Positions 21,442-32,744 of a DNA stretch of 64,000 bases are shown here, one piece after another (within the stretch, counting starts at the first letter, position 1; every line of letters starts with the position of its first letter). A model generated the notes under the pieces. The model was not told where the DNA came from, did not search any database, and worked only from the letters and a program-made list of their open reading frames with translations. This DNA is from Limanda limanda (Eukaryota; Chordata; Actinopteri; Pleuronectiformes; Pleuronectidae). The position numbers and the translations under genes were made by a program. The stretch covers positions 19,061,639 through 19,125,638 of the forward strand of contig NC_083653.1 in the NCBI RefSeq assembly GCF_963576545.1. Direction: 5' to 3'.

Positions 21442-21886
21442 CTGAAAAGATAATTTTACAAATATGTAAATGCTTTATCCACTCACACATGCATTAAAAG
21501 AGCGCTAGTATATGTTTTTTCTTTCACACTACATTCAACACGGGGCCAAATTGGGGTTCATTGTCTTGCTCAAGGACACGATTAAATGCATACGGAATAA
21601 GCCAGGGATTGCACAGCAACCGTCCAGTTAGTGGACGACTTCATGAAGTCAAAGACTGACCCCCTTGTTATAGCACAGTGGGACACTAACTGTTACAGCT
21701 GTTGAAACTGTCGTAGTGACTATTTTCCAATAATACAACAGAAACTGTTATTTAAGTCTAGATCACTTACAGCATTTCACAGCATGTTTACCATACATCT
21801 AAAATTACGTCAAAACTGAATGGTTTTTCTTTTCATTTTCAAGCATACATATGTTGAAAAGAGCCTTACTAATGATTATTAAATAC

Positions 21887-21960
21887 TTTGGTTACTACAG
21901 TTGCTGGGGTAGTTGTGGGTTTAGTGGTGTTCATGACTGTCACATTAACAGTTGGTGTGT
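21887..21960 (-). CDS. Possible small Thr-rich exon of the receptor, phase unclear
   Basis: Between acceptor atactttttag and possible donor AAA|gtattt it reads TPTVNVTVMNTTKPTTTPAT. Unlike its neighbours it ends in phase 0, so it may be a dead relative or use another donor. Confidence 0.3.
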
Positions 21961-22257
21961 CTAAAAAGTATAAATCTGTGTCTTATTGACAGTAAAAGAC
22001 AAAAGTACTTCAGTTTCAGTGTAGGATTCTCTCCCAGAGACGCTGACAAATTAATTTAACCAGTCTGCACAGCAACTTGGTGGATTGCTCTTTTGTTGGA
22101 TGTCCTGTGCACAGTTACTTTATTCAGTGCTTCTCCTAGTTGTGTATTAGGGGCCACAGACAGCACCTTGCTGAGTACGCCGGGGAAAGGGGACAGGTGC
22201 GGTAGCAAGGCTTATGCAACATCGAATGGCAGTGACTATCGTGTTCAAACATACGCC

Positions 22258-22285
22258 AGCACACACACACACAAACACACAAACA
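22258..22285. repeat. (CA)n microsatellite
   Basis: Run of CA dinucleotides in a receptor intron. Confidence 0.9.
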
Positions 22286-22303
22286 CTTGATTGTAATACA
22301 TAC

Positions 22304-22375
22304 CTGTTATGGCTGTGGTGGTTGGTGTTAAGAATGCTGTAGTAATCCTAGTCGTTGCAACTGTTGTAGTTTTTA
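22304..22375 (-). CDS. adgrf5: ADGRF5-like receptor, small Thr-rich exon
   Basis: The exon is 72 bp, phase 1 at both ends: acceptor cttccttgttttag, donor ACAG|gtatgt. It encodes KTTTVATTRITTAFLTPTTT and then AIT. Confidence 0.6.
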
Positions 22376-22570
22376 CTAAAACAAGGAAGTGATGAAAAAT
22401 GAAAAAACATGACAAGAACATTATTAAAAAAACTGTCACACAGACTGAATCGTGGTGAACATGGCTGAGAGAGGAAGAGAAAGTGACTGTGGCCTTTACG
22501 AATTTGGTGTGGCATTGAAAAAGTTTTTAAGCACAAACACAAGTCTGAAATATGATTAAGTCGTTCATAC

Positions 22571-22606
22571 CAACTGGATGAGTTGTTGATGGACAAGTAA
22601 AGACAT
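22571..22606 (-). CDS. adgrf5: ADGRF5-like receptor, linker mini-exon
   Basis: The exon is 36 bp, phase 1 at both ends (ctattttcatacag / GTTG|gtatga). It encodes VFTCPSTTHPV. It is a shorter relative of the 45-bp mini-exons at 24279, 26058, 27832 and 29612, each with one Cys. Confidence 0.6.
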
Positions 22607-22693
22607 CTGTATGAAAATAGAAAACATTAAATTCAGGTCTGTTACAGGTAAGTGAGGCGTGAAGAGTTTTAAAACCGACTTCCAGCTTCTTAC

Positions 22694-22855
22694 CTGTCAG
22701 TGGCTGACAATGCTGTCCATCAGCAGGGATGGCATTGATGCATCCACATGTGTTAGAGGTGATGTCACAGGATCTATACATGAAACACTGGTCACATGAC
22801 CAACGATACTGATCCTCACATCTGCACTGGTAACCACTGCTGCTCGGAGAGCAAA
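22694..22855 (-). CDS. adgrf5: ADGRF5-like receptor, Cys-rich EGF-like exon, copy 0
   Basis: The exon is 162 bp, phase 1 at both ends. It encodes CSPSSSGYQCRCEDQYRW, CDQCFMYRSCDITSNTCGC and DGQHCQPLT. The CxC..Y.W...C...C.......C.C......G..C pattern is the Cys-rich module of ADGRF receptors. It is one codon shorter in the middle than the other copies. Confidence 0.8.
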
Positions 22856-23410
22856 CTGGAGACAAAAAATATATTGAAAATAATGTTAAAAATGTGACAA
22901 TTTCACACATTCACATGTCGTAGCATTTATTTAAACAAATTGACTGTATAAATTGATTTAAAAGATTTAGAAAACAAATGACTTTGTTCTAAATCGTACA
23001 AATAAAAAATAAATAGGGCCCCTTTGGGTAATGCACCATTTATCCTTTATATCTAACAGGATTTGATCAGTTAGTAGTGTACACATGGAGAAAAAGCTTC
23101 CACTTCTAAATTGCCAATATCTTAAATATCTGAACTGAGATTTTCAAACTATGCAAAAATTCAAAACAAATTGGACACACACTAGGTCATCAGATAATGC
23201 TGAACATTCCTGACAGATACCCTTCCCCCTGAGTTCAAATGTACTGTAGGACCCGTCTGTAAACGCAGGTAAAGCTAAAGCATGAATGAGATTAGGTTGT
23301 TTAAATCTAAAGAAAACATATGTTTGGAGCTGCCACTTACATAATGGATGTTGGAAAACATAGACTTTCATGATTAGAAGCTGGTGCATTTTGAAGTTAG
23401 TTCTCTTTAC

Positions 23411-23785
23411 ATTAAAGGTTCAGTGTGTAAGATTTAGGTGAAAGGGATCTAATGGCAGAAATTAAATACAAATTAGTCCTAATGATGTTTTCAATTATGT
23501 TTTCATCTAAATTTGACCAGTTGTTGGTTTTTACCCTAGAATAAACCCTTTATACTTAAATACATTATGTATTTACATTGGGAGCTGGTCCTCTCTACAG
23601 AGGCTGCCATGTTTTTTACAGTAGCCCTGGATGGACAAACTAAACTCCTTTTTGAGTTATGACAACTGAAGGCTACCACAGGTTGTCTCATGTATGGAAG
23701 GGGAGGGTGAGGTCAGGGGGTTTTCAGCTGCAATATGCAACTTCATCACTAGATGTCTGTAAATTCTACACACTGATACCAGAAT
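23411..23785. repeat. Dispersed teleost repeat carried in each tandem unit
   Basis: It begins ttcagtgtgtaagatttagg, contains ctggtcctctctacagaggc and gaaggctaccacaggttgtc, and ends at the 'ctagatgtctgtaaattcta' region. Sister copies lie at about 25187-25565, 26958-27340 and 28738-29115. I recognise it as a common teleost element of uncertain class. It was duplicated together with the exons. Confidence 0.65.
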
Positions 23786-24043
23786 TGTTATGTCCTAAAA
23801 CTGATAGCAGTGAATGACGATGGCTGCTCTTGTCCTCATTACCTTATCATATATCTTATTAAATTAAACATTTTTAGATTTATAAAATATCTAATAAGTT
23901 TTAAAACTATAAAGTTCTTTTATTTTGTGCTGAAGAGATATTGGAAGCACAACTATGAATTCAAGGTGTAGTAACTTCTCCACATTCATAGTAAAGCGGT
24001 AGAATGTTTCACAATAGACAAGTAACTAAGGTGTAATTGTCAC

Positions 24044-24184
24044 CTGTAGAGATGTTCATGCCAGAGACTTGTGTGTTGTTGGTGAGGCTGACTGGGTAGC
24101 TGATGTTTCTCAGTCGGTCTATCTCTGTAACATCTGTGGTGTTCAGCTCAATTGTGATAATATATTCATAGACAACTGGAGAAG
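24044..24184 (-). CDS. adgrf5: ADGRF5-like receptor, ELN-type half-SEA-like exon, copy 1
   Basis: The exon is 141 bp, phase 1 at both ends (gtttctgcag / ACAG|gtgaca). It encodes SPVVYEYIITIELNTTDVTE and then DRLRNISYPVSLTNNTQ. The Y.Y...IELN.TDV pattern with several N-glycosylation sites resembles the first half of a SEA fold (inference). Confidence 0.75.
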
Positions 24185-24278
24185 CTGCAGAAACAGAAAA
24201 AAGAAACGTGAATCAATTATGATCTGTGCTGTGGTTTACATATTATGTATCTGATTTTTGTTGTTTCCTCAGTCTTAC

Positions 24279-24323
24279 TTGTTGGTGATGGAGTGGTCGT
24301 CAGAACTGGACAAAATGTAAAGT
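24279..24323 (-). CDS. adgrf5: ADGRF5-like receptor, linker mini-exon, copy 1
   Basis: The exon is 45 bp, phase 1 at both ends (ctctttttccatag / ACAA|gtaaga). It encodes FTFCPVLTTTPSPT, one Cys and a Thr/Pro linker. Confidence 0.65.
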
Positions 24324-24433
24324 CTATGGAAAAAGAGAAAGAAAAGCAACAACAGAATAAGTTCAAATGTAGCCATAAGCATCTGTGTTCATCTTGTAAT
24401 ACTTGAAAAAAATAAAGACATAGAGCTGCTTAC

Positions 24434-24604
24434 TGTGTTTGTCAACAGGCTGACAATGCTGTCCATCAGCAGGGATGGCATTGATGCATCCACATGTGTC
24501 GGAGGTGATGTTGTCACAGGATCCATACATGAAACACTGGTCACATGACCAACGATACTGATCCTCACATCTGCACTGGTAACCACTGCTGCTTGGAGAG
24601 CAAA
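24434..24604 (-). CDS. adgrf5: ADGRF5-like receptor, Cys-rich EGF-like exon, copy 1
   Basis: The exon is 171 bp, phase 1 at both ends. It encodes CSPSSSGYQCRCEDQYRW, CDQCFMYGSCDNITSDTCGC and ADGQHCQPVDKH. Eight Cys suggest four disulfides. The ending VDKH is shared with copy 3 only. Confidence 0.8.
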
Positions 24605-25822
24605 CTGGAGACAGAAAATATGTTGAAAATCATGTAAACAATGTGAATATTTCACACATTTCCAAGACTTAGCATTTATTTGAACAAATTGACAATATGA
24701 AATGGTGCCAAGTTTGAAACTAATTTGAATTTAAAAGATTTAGAAAACAAATGACTCAAATAAATCTTTCAAATCAAAATAAATCAGTACTCATTTGTGT
24801 AATGCACCATTTATCCAATATATCTAACAGGATTTAGAAAAGTAAGTAGTGCACACATGGAGAAAAAGCTTCCATTTCTAAATTGCCAATATCTTAAATA
24901 TCTGGACTGAGATTTTAAAAATACTCAAAAATTAAAATCAAATTGTACACACACAAGTTCATCAGATAATGCTGAACATTCCTGACAGATACACGTTGCC
25001 CTGAGTTCACATGTACTGGTACGACCCGTCTGTAAACGCAGGTAAAGCTACAGCATGAATGAGATTAGGTTGTTTAAATCTAAAGAAAACATATGTTTGG
25101 AGCTGCCAATTACATTGTGGATGATTGAAAACATAGACTTTCATGATTAGAAGCTGTAGCATTTTGAAGTTAGTTCTTTTTATATTAAAGGTTCAGTCCA
25201 TAAGATTAAGGTGAAAGGGATCTAATGGCAGAAATTAAATACAAATTAATCCTATTGATGTTTTCACTTGTGTTTTCATCTAAATTTGACCAGTTGTTGG
25301 TTTTTACCCTAGAATTAACCCTTTATACTTAAATACATTATGTATTTACATTGGGAGCTGGTCCTCTCTACAGAGGCTGCCATGTTTTTTACAGTAGCCC
25401 TGGATGGCCAAACTAAACTTCTTTTTGAGTTTTTATGACAACTGAAGGCTACCACAGGTTGTCTCTCATGTATGGAAGGGGAGGGTGAGGTCAGGGTGTT
25501 TTCAGCTGCAATATGCAACTTCACCACTAGATGTCTGTAAATTCTACACACTGATACCAGAATTGCTATGTCCTTAAACTGATAGCAGTGAATGACGATG
25601 GCTGCTCTTGTCCTCATTACCTTATCATAGATCTTATTAAACTAAACATTTTGAGATTTATAAAGGATCTAATAAGTTTTAAAACTTTAAAGTTCTTTTA
25701 TTTTGTGCTGAAGAGATATTGGAAGCACAACTATGAATTCAAGGTGTAGTAACTTCTCCACATTCATAGTAAAGTGGAAGAATGTTTTCACAATAGACAA
25801 GTAACTAAGGTGTAATTGTCAC

Positions 25823-25963
25823 CTGTAGAGATGTTCATGCCAGAGACTTGTGTGTTGTTGGTGAGGCTGACTGGGTAGCTGATGTTTCTCAGTCGGTCTA
25901 TCTCTGTAACATCTGTGGTGTTCAGCTCAATTGTGATAATATATTCATAGACAACTGGAGAAG
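25823..25963 (-). CDS. adgrf5: ADGRF5-like receptor, ELN-type half-SEA-like exon, copy 2
   Basis: Same length, sites and, as far as I can see, same sequence as copy 1. Confidence 0.75.
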
Positions 25964-26057
25964 CTGCAGAAACAGAAAAAAGAAACGTGAATCAATTATG
26001 ATCTGTGCTGTGGTTTACATATTATGTTTCTGATTTTTGTTGTTTCCTCAGTCTTAC

Positions 26058-26102
26058 TTGTTGGTGATGGAGTGGTCGTCAGAACTGGACAAAATGTAAA
26101 GT
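26058..26102 (-). CDS. adgrf5: ADGRF5-like receptor, linker mini-exon, copy 2
   Basis: 45 bp, phase 1 at both ends, same coding sequence as copy 1. Confidence 0.65.
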
Positions 26103-26212
26103 CTATGGAAAAAGAGAAAGAAAAGCAACAACAGAATAAGTTCAAATGTAGCCATAAGCATCTGTGTTCATCTTGTAATACTTGAAAAAAATAAAGACAT
26201 AGAGCTACTTAC

Positions 26213-26383
26213 TGTATTGGATAACAGGCTGACAATGTTGTCCATCAGCAGGGATGGCATTGATGCATCCACATGTGTCGGAGGTGATGTTGTCACAGGA
26301 TCCATACATGAAACACTGGTCACATGACCAACGATACTGATCCTCACATCTGCACTGGTAACCACTGCTGCTTGGAGAGCAAA
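26213..26383 (-). CDS. adgrf5: ADGRF5-like receptor, Cys-rich EGF-like exon, copy 2
   Basis: 171 bp, phase 1 at both ends. It differs from copy 1 mainly at the end, HCQPVIQY in place of HCQPVDKH. Confidence 0.8.
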
Positions 26384-27596
26384 CTGCAGACAGAAAATAT
26401 GTTGAAAATCATGTAAACAATGTGAATATTTCACACATTTCCAAAACGTAGTATTTATTTTAACAAATTGACAAAATTACATGGTGCCAAGTTTGAAACT
26501 AATTTGAATTTAAAAGATTTTGAAAACAAATGACTCAAATAAACCTAACAAATAAAAATAAATCAGTACTCATTTGTGTAACCATTTATCCAATATATCT
26601 AACAGGATTTAGATCAGTTAGTAGTATACACATGGAGAAAAAGCTTCCATTTCTAAATTGCCAATATCTTAAATATCTGGATTGAGATTTTAAAACTACT
26701 CAAAAATTAAAATCAAATTGTACACACACAAGTTCATCAGATAATGCTGAACATTCCTGACAGATACACGTCGCCATGAGTTCAAATGTACTGGTAGGAC
26801 CTGTATGTAAACGCAGGTAAAGCTACAGCATGAATGAGATTAGGTCGTTTAAATCTAAAGAATACATATGCTTGGAGCTGCCAATTACATTATGGATGAT
26901 GGAAAACATAGACTTTCATGATTAGAAGCTGCTGCATTTTGAAGTTAGTTCTCTTTACATTAAAGGTTCAGTGCGTAAGATTTAGGTAAAAGGGATCTAA
27001 TGGCAGAAATTAAATACAAGTTCATCCTATTGATGTTTTCACTTATGTTTTCATCTAAATTTGACCAGTTGTTGGTTTTTACCCTAGACTAAACCCTTTA
27101 TACTTAAATACATTATGTATTTACTTTGGGAGCTGGTCCTCTCTACAGAGGCTGCCATGTTTTTTACAGTAGCTGAGGATGGACAAACTAAACTCCTTTT
27201 GAGTTTTTATGACAAATGAAGGCTACCACAGGTTGTCTCTAATGTGTGGATGGGGAGGGTGAGGTCAGGGTGTTTTCAGCCGCAATATGCTACTTCACTA
27301 CTAGATATGAGTAAATTCTGCACACTAATACCAGAATTGCCATGTGCTAAAAGTGATTGCAGTGAATGACAATGGCTGCTCTTGTCCTCATTACTTTATC
27401 ATAGATCTTATTACATGACAAATTCTGAGATTACTAAAGGATAAAATAAGTTTTGAAACTTTAAAGTTCTTCTATTTTGAGCTGAAGAGATTTTGGTAGA
27501 ACAACTATGAATTCAAGGTGTAGTAACTTCTCCACATTCCCTGTAAAGTGGAAGAATGTGTTCAAACTAAACCAGTAACTAAGGTGTAATTGTCAC

Positions 27597-27737
27597 CTGT
27601 AGAGATGTTCATGCCAGAGACTTGTGTGTTGTTGCTGAAGCTGACTGGGTAGCTGATGTTTCTCAGTCGGTCTATCTCTGTAACATCTGTGGTGTTCAGC
27701 TCAATTGTGATAATATATTCATAGACAACTGGAGAAG
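27597..27737 (-). CDS. adgrf5: ADGRF5-like receptor, ELN-type half-SEA-like exon, copy 3
   Basis: 141 bp, phase 1 at both ends. Near-identical to copies 1 and 2, with one changed codon near the NNTQ region (ttgttgctg in place of ttgttggtg on the plus strand). Confidence 0.75.
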
Positions 27738-27831
27738 CTGCAGAAACAGAAAAAAGAAACGTGAATTAATTATGATCTGTGCTGTGGTTTACATATTATG
27801 TTTTTGATTTTTGTTGTTTCCTCAGTCTTAC

Positions 27832-27876
27832 TTGTTGGTGATGGAGTGGTCGTCAGAACTGGACAAAATGTCAAGT
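27832..27876 (-). CDS. adgrf5: ADGRF5-like receptor, linker mini-exon, copy 3
   Basis: 45 bp, phase 1 at both ends. Reads LTFCPVLTTTPSPT, one change from copy 1. Confidence 0.65.
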
Positions 27877-27986
27877 CTATGGAAAAAGAGAAAGAAAAGC
27901 AACAACAGAATAAGTTCAAATGTAGCCATAAGCATCTGTGTTCATCTTGTAATACTTGAAAAAAATAAAGACATAGAGCTGCTTAC

Positions 27987-28157
27987 TGTGTTTGTCAACA
28001 GGCTGACAATGCTGTCCATCAGCAGGGATGGCATTGATGCATCCACATTTGTCGGAGGTGATGTTGTCACAGTATCCATACATGAAACACTGGTCACATG
28101 ACCAACGATACTGATCCTCACATCTGCACTGGTAACCACTGCTGCTTGGAGAGCAAA
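27987..28157 (-). CDS. adgrf5: ADGRF5-like receptor, Cys-rich EGF-like exon, copy 3
   Basis: 171 bp, phase 1 at both ends. Carries MYGYCDNITSDKCGC, so two residues differ from copy 1 (Y for S, K for T). All eight Cys are kept. Confidence 0.8.
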
Positions 28158-29376
28158 CTGGAGACAGAAAATATGTTGAAAATCATGTAAACAATGTGAA
28201 TATTTCACACATTTCCAAGACATAGCATTTATTTGAACAAATTGACAATATGAAATGGTGCCAAGTTTGAAACTAATTTGAATTTAAAAGTTTTAGAAAA
28301 CAAATGACTCAAATAAATCTTTCAAATCAAAATAAATCAGTACTCATTTGTGTAATGCACCATTTATCCAATATATTTAACAGGATTTAGAAAAGTAAGT
28401 AGTGCACACATGGAGAAAAAGCTTTCATTTCTAAATTGCCAATATCTTAAATATCTGGACTGAGATTTTAAAAATACTCAAAAATTAAAATCAAATTGTA
28501 CACACACAAGTTCATCAGATAATGCTGAACATTCCTGACAGATACACGTTGCCCTGAGTTCACATGTACTGGTAGGACCCGTCTGTAAACGCAGGTAAAG
28601 CTACAGCATGAATGAGATAAGGTTGTTTAAATCTAAAGAAAACATATGTTTGGAGCTGCCAATTACATTATGGATGATTGAAAACATAGACTTTCATGAT
28701 TAGAAGCTGCTGCATTTTGAAGTTAGTTCTTTTTATATTAATGGGTCAGTCCATAAGATTTAGGTGAAAGGGATCTAATGGCAGAAATTAAATACAAATT
28801 AATCCTATTGATGTTTTCACTTGTGTTTTCATCTAAATTTGACCAGTTGTTGGTTTTTACCCTAGAATAAACCTTTTATACTTAAATACATTATGTATTT
28901 ACATTGGGAGCTGGTCCTCTCTACAGAGGCTGCCATGTTTATTACAGTAGCCCTGGATGGACAAACTAAACTCCTTTTTTGAGTTTTTATGACAACTGAA
29001 GGCTACCACAGGTTGTCTCTCATGTATGGAAGGGGAGGGTGAGGTCAGGGTGTTTTCAGCTGCAATATGCAACTTCACCACTAGATGTCTGTAAATTCTA
29101 CACACTGATACCAGAATTGCTATGTCCTTAAACTGATAGCAGTGAATGACGATGGCTGCTCTTGTCCTCATTACCTTATCATAGATCTTATTAAACTAAA
29201 CATTTTGAGATTTATAAAGGATCTAATAAGTTTTAAAACTTTAAAGTTCTTTTATTTTGTGCTGAAGAGATATTGGAAGCACAACTATGAATTCAAGGTG
29301 TAGTAACTTCTCCACATTCATAGTAAAGTGGAAGAATGTTTTCACAATAGACAAGTAACTAAGGTGTAATTGTCAC

Positions 29377-29517
29377 CTGTACAGATGTTCATGCCAGAGA
29401 CTTGTGTGTTGTTGCTGAAGCTGACTGGGTAGCTGATGTTTCTCAGTCGGTCTATCTCTGTAACATCTGTGGTGTTCAGCTCAATTGTGATAATATATTC
29501 ATAGACAACTGGAGAAG
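29377..29517 (-). CDS. adgrf5: ADGRF5-like receptor, ELN-type half-SEA-like exon, copy 4
   Basis: 141 bp, phase 1 at both ends. Shares the ttgttgctg variant with copy 3. Confidence 0.75.
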
Positions 29518-29611
29518 CTGCAGAAACAGAAAAAATAAAAGTGAATCAGTTATGATCTGTGCTGTGGTTTACATATTATGTTTCTGATTTTTGTTGTTTC
29601 CTCAGTCTTAC

Positions 29612-29656
29612 TTGTTGTTGATGGAGTGGTCGTCAGAACTGGACAAAATGTAAAGT
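29612..29656 (-). CDS. adgrf5: ADGRF5-like receptor, linker mini-exon, copy 4
   Basis: 45 bp, phase 1 at both ends. Reads FTFCPVLTTTPSTT. Confidence 0.65.
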
Positions 29657-29871
29657 CTATGGAAAAAGAGAAAGAAAAGCAACAACAGACTAAATTAATT
29701 TGTAGCCATATGCATCTGTGTTCATCTAGAAAAAAGTAAGACATTCAAGATTATAATGTTAACATTAAAAAGATGTGAAACAAATATTAATTACTCATTA
29801 AAAAGGCTGTAGTCAAAATAAGAATATATTTGACCATTGGTCTTATAAAACTTTTTGATAGAGCTACTTAC

Positions 29872-30042
29872 TGTATTGGTCAACAGGCTGACAATGCTGT
29901 CCATCAGCAGAGATGGCATTGATGCATCCACATGTGTTGGAGGTGATGTTGTCACAGGATCCATACATGAAACACTGGTCACATGACCAACGATACTGAT
30001 CCTCACATCTGCACTGGTAACCATTGCTGCTCAGAGAGCAAA
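29872..30042 (-). CDS. adgrf5: ADGRF5-like receptor, Cys-rich EGF-like exon, copy 4
   Basis: 171 bp, phase 1 at both ends. Reads CSLSSNGYQCRCEDQYRW and ends HCQPVDQY. It marks the upstream edge of the recent array: its intron flank at 30043 onward no longer matches the other units. Confidence 0.8.
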
Positions 30043-30341
30043 CTGCAAACAATAGAACATACATAGATCAGACTTTTTTAAGAACAGAGTGTGGGTATGA
30101 GGGGCTTAGCATGTTGTGACCATGTGTAAACTGTCAGGTTACATCTTTACATTTTACAGTCTGGATGTTTTGATTTGGTGCTTAAAATTTAACTGAATTA
30201 AGTAACATTTATTTTCGTTCATTCTTTGTTACCTTGTTTAGATGAGTGCTATACAAGTACATAACAAATAAAGTTATATTCAGAGCAAGACATTTATAGA
30301 AACAACTGCAACAATAGTGTGTGTGCAGATGTTTTTCCTAC

Positions 30342-30482
30342 CTGTAGAAATGTTGACATCAGAGATTTGCATGTGGTTGATGCTTATGGTGTAACTGATG
30401 TTGCTCAGAATGCCCCTCAGTGGATTTATTAGTCCAACATCTGAGATGTTCAACTCAACAGATATGAGGTATGTATAAACAA
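30342..30482 (-). CDS. adgrf5: ADGRF5-like receptor, ELN-type half-SEA-like exon, diverged copy 5
   Basis: It encodes VVYTYLISVELNISDVGLIN, GILSNISYTISINHM and SDVNISTG. The position used as acceptor in the other copies reads TG here. The next AG (gctcctccag) lies 9 bp inside the exon and keeps the phase, so the exon still has 141 bp by that count. Donor ACAG|gtagga. Confidence 0.7.
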
Positions 30483-30754
30483 CTGGAGGAGCAACAGAAG
30501 ATAACAGAGCGACATGGGAAACTTAAGTTAGCTTCTTCATGGTTAAAGACAATACATGTAAGCTCTAATCAAATGGGTCATAAGTAAACATGATTCTTGA
30601 TCAAATGATCTGATTTCGTCGAGTGGCATCTACTCTGCCAAGAAACAAAAACGAAAATATGGCTAGTTTTTGATACAGATTAAAAAACATCAAGATGATG
30701 TTAAAATGTAAAAGTGCATATTAAATAAGCACAGAATAAGCATTTAAAGTTCAC

Positions 30755-30919
30755 CTGTCTTTTGCTGGCAGTACTGCCCATTGGATGGAATACTTTTGAT
30801 ACAGCTGCAAGTGTCATTAGAGATCTCATCACAGGCTCCGTATGTAGCACAGTTCGTAGAAGACCAGACGTACTGGTCCTCACATCTGCACTGGACGTTA
30901 CTGCCATTTAGGTAACAAA
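30755..30919 (-). CDS. adgrf5: ADGRF5-like receptor, Cys-rich EGF-like exon, diverged copy 5
   Basis: 165 bp, phase 1 at both ends (tgtgtttag / ACAG|gtgaac). It encodes VCYLNGSNVQCRCEDQYVW, CATYGACDEISNDTCSC and NGQYCQQKT. Cys spacing is as in the other copies. Confidence 0.8.
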
Positions 30920-30989
30920 CTAAACACACAAAAGCAAAAGAGAAAAATATTGAAGTCAGACAGCTTTGCAACTTACTCTAAATATACAA

Positions 30990-32125
30990 TGTGGACCAGG
31001 TTGAGTATTATGATTAAAATGAGTCAGTACTAATCCTGTTTGGGGTCACTAGAGTCACTGAATCTCAAGGATTTATTCTTTGTTGAACTAGTGCTTGTGT
31101 GTTTACCTTCACTCACCTGTGAAACCCAACAGGGCTTTTCTGTTAACACACATTGGAGATAAGAAAATATTTTGTATTTTGTTGGCACGGGCACTTCGGC
31201 TTTGGGGTTTTTCACTGAAACATTCACTGAGGTTTTAGTATTGACATTCAGGCTTTAAAGCTAATTGAATAAGGTTTGTAGCTGTTGTTATTCGGAACAA
31301 CGATTTGGATGCAATGTCTGGACCGTTTTGGAAATGGTGTGTGGAGGACCACAGAGCCTGCACAAATAAAGGTGTGAATGTTTATGTGGTTCCAGATTGC
31401 ACTGCTATTTTGTGGTTCACTTGTGATTGGAACACTCAAGACAGTAGTTATACCAGGTCTGAACAGGGAGTCCTACTTCATTCTTGTACTTTTCCATTAT
31501 TCAAAGTAAAATACTGCACTTTTTACTTCACTGCCCATTTTACATATACAGTAACTTTTTCTTAGATTAACAAACATTTTTTTTTCAGATTAAACTGGTA
31601 GTTCCACACCATTTAGCTTCTGTCAGACTCAGATTTAAGACTTGTTGACTTGAAAAGTTCCCTCAAATATAATTTACCCTTTTAACTTCTTGGATGGAGG
31701 TCAAATTATTCAATACTTTACAAAACACAAAGATAAGTAAAGGGTTCCAAGAAATAAAATCGGATTTGTATATCAGAACTTAGTTTTATATTCCTTTATC
31801 TGAAGTTGATCTTCTCACAACCCCTCAATTCCATCTGTGGATCTTCTTGAGGAGTCTGAGCTTAAGAGCGGACAAAGCTATCTGACTGTATGTAAAGTGG
31901 GTAGTCGCTCATCTGCAGAACGAGGCCTTTTACATTTGATGGACATGAAGCTGGAGAGTTTGTGTTCCTTATATGTTATAACTTATTTTAAATGTTAACA
32001 TGAACTCCATCTGTAAGGTAAGTTTATAAATTAGAATTTGTGAGCTGGAAGTAGATTAAGTGATTTAAGGCTCAAATTTAACCACACACTCAACCTGATG
32101 GGCAAAGACAATTTGAAAAACAGCA
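30990..32125. other. Receptor intron, no gene seen
   Basis: No splice-flanked coding segment recognised. The frame at 31305-31565 shows no family I know. Confidence 0.45.
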
Positions 32126-32456
32126 TTAAAGGGGACATATTATGAAAATTCCACTTTTGTAGTGCTTCTACAAGTTAATTTGGGTATCTGGCATGTCTAC
32201 CATCCCAAAACCTCTGGAAAAAAACAACTCCCGCAATTTGTTGTGGTTCCTCTATCAGAAACTATACTCTAGATGGCGTCGAATGGGATTACCACAAACT
32301 AATACGTAATAGATCAAAATGCCCATGTAGTACACGCCCCCCACCACCACTCGAACCACCACTCGACCCACCCACTTTTTTAGTCCATCGGAGTCCGGCC
32401 GGCCGCCATTAAATTCTTGCAAGCCTTGGAAACACTTGGATAAGCTAACAAGCAGC

Positions 32457-32744
32457 ATGAATCGAATTCCACACCCAAGATGCTCAGTGCTCGGCTGCAC
32501 AAATCAGCACAAATGTCTTCATGTGACTCCAGCTTCAGAAGACACAAGCTTGAGATGGATTGAGTTCATATTTGATGGCAACATTCCTGCAAGAGTTGGC
32601 AAACATCTGTTAGTTTGCTCTAACCACTTTTCATCGGACTGTTTTATCAACCTGGGCCAATATAACGCCGGATTCGCGAAAAGGTTGTTTTTGAAAGAGG
32701 GGTCGGTGCCATCTTTCCATCGCAACACTCAAGACGAGGGAAAT
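32457..32744 (+). CDS. THAP domain exon of the Kolobok-like transposase
   Basis: The exon starts at ATG 32457 and ends at donor AAAT|gtacgt. It has the C2CH zinc module (CSVLGCTNQH early, LRWIEFIF, LLVCSNHFSSDCF) and the closing hydrophobic-Pro motif KEGSVPSF. THAP domains bind the ends of P- and Kolobok-type elements. The exon is open, but downstream parts are broken, so no active protein is expected. Confidence 0.85.

Larger units (their letters stand above)
22694..30042 (-). repeat. Tandem segmental array of receptor exon modules
   Basis: Four near-identical units carry an ELN-type exon, a linker mini-exon and a Cys-rich exon: they start at 24044, 25823, 27597 and 29377, so spacings are 1779, 1774 and 1780 bp. 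A fifth, older half-unit holds the Cys-rich exon at 22694. Introns are almost as alike as exons, and each unit contains a copy of the dispersed repeat described below. The fourth unit has about 105 extra bases near 29720-29865. Confidence 0.92.

Noticed and set aside
24389..24655. Open frames containing VVTSADVRISIVGHVTSVSC and its repeats
   Set aside because: Wrong frame of the Cys-rich exon. The phase that joins neighbouring exons gives the CRCEDQYRW reading.
22694..30042. Regular repeats that could suggest a satellite or CRISPR-like array
   Set aside because: The 1.78-kb period contains exons with intact sites. It is a segmental duplication in a vertebrate genome.
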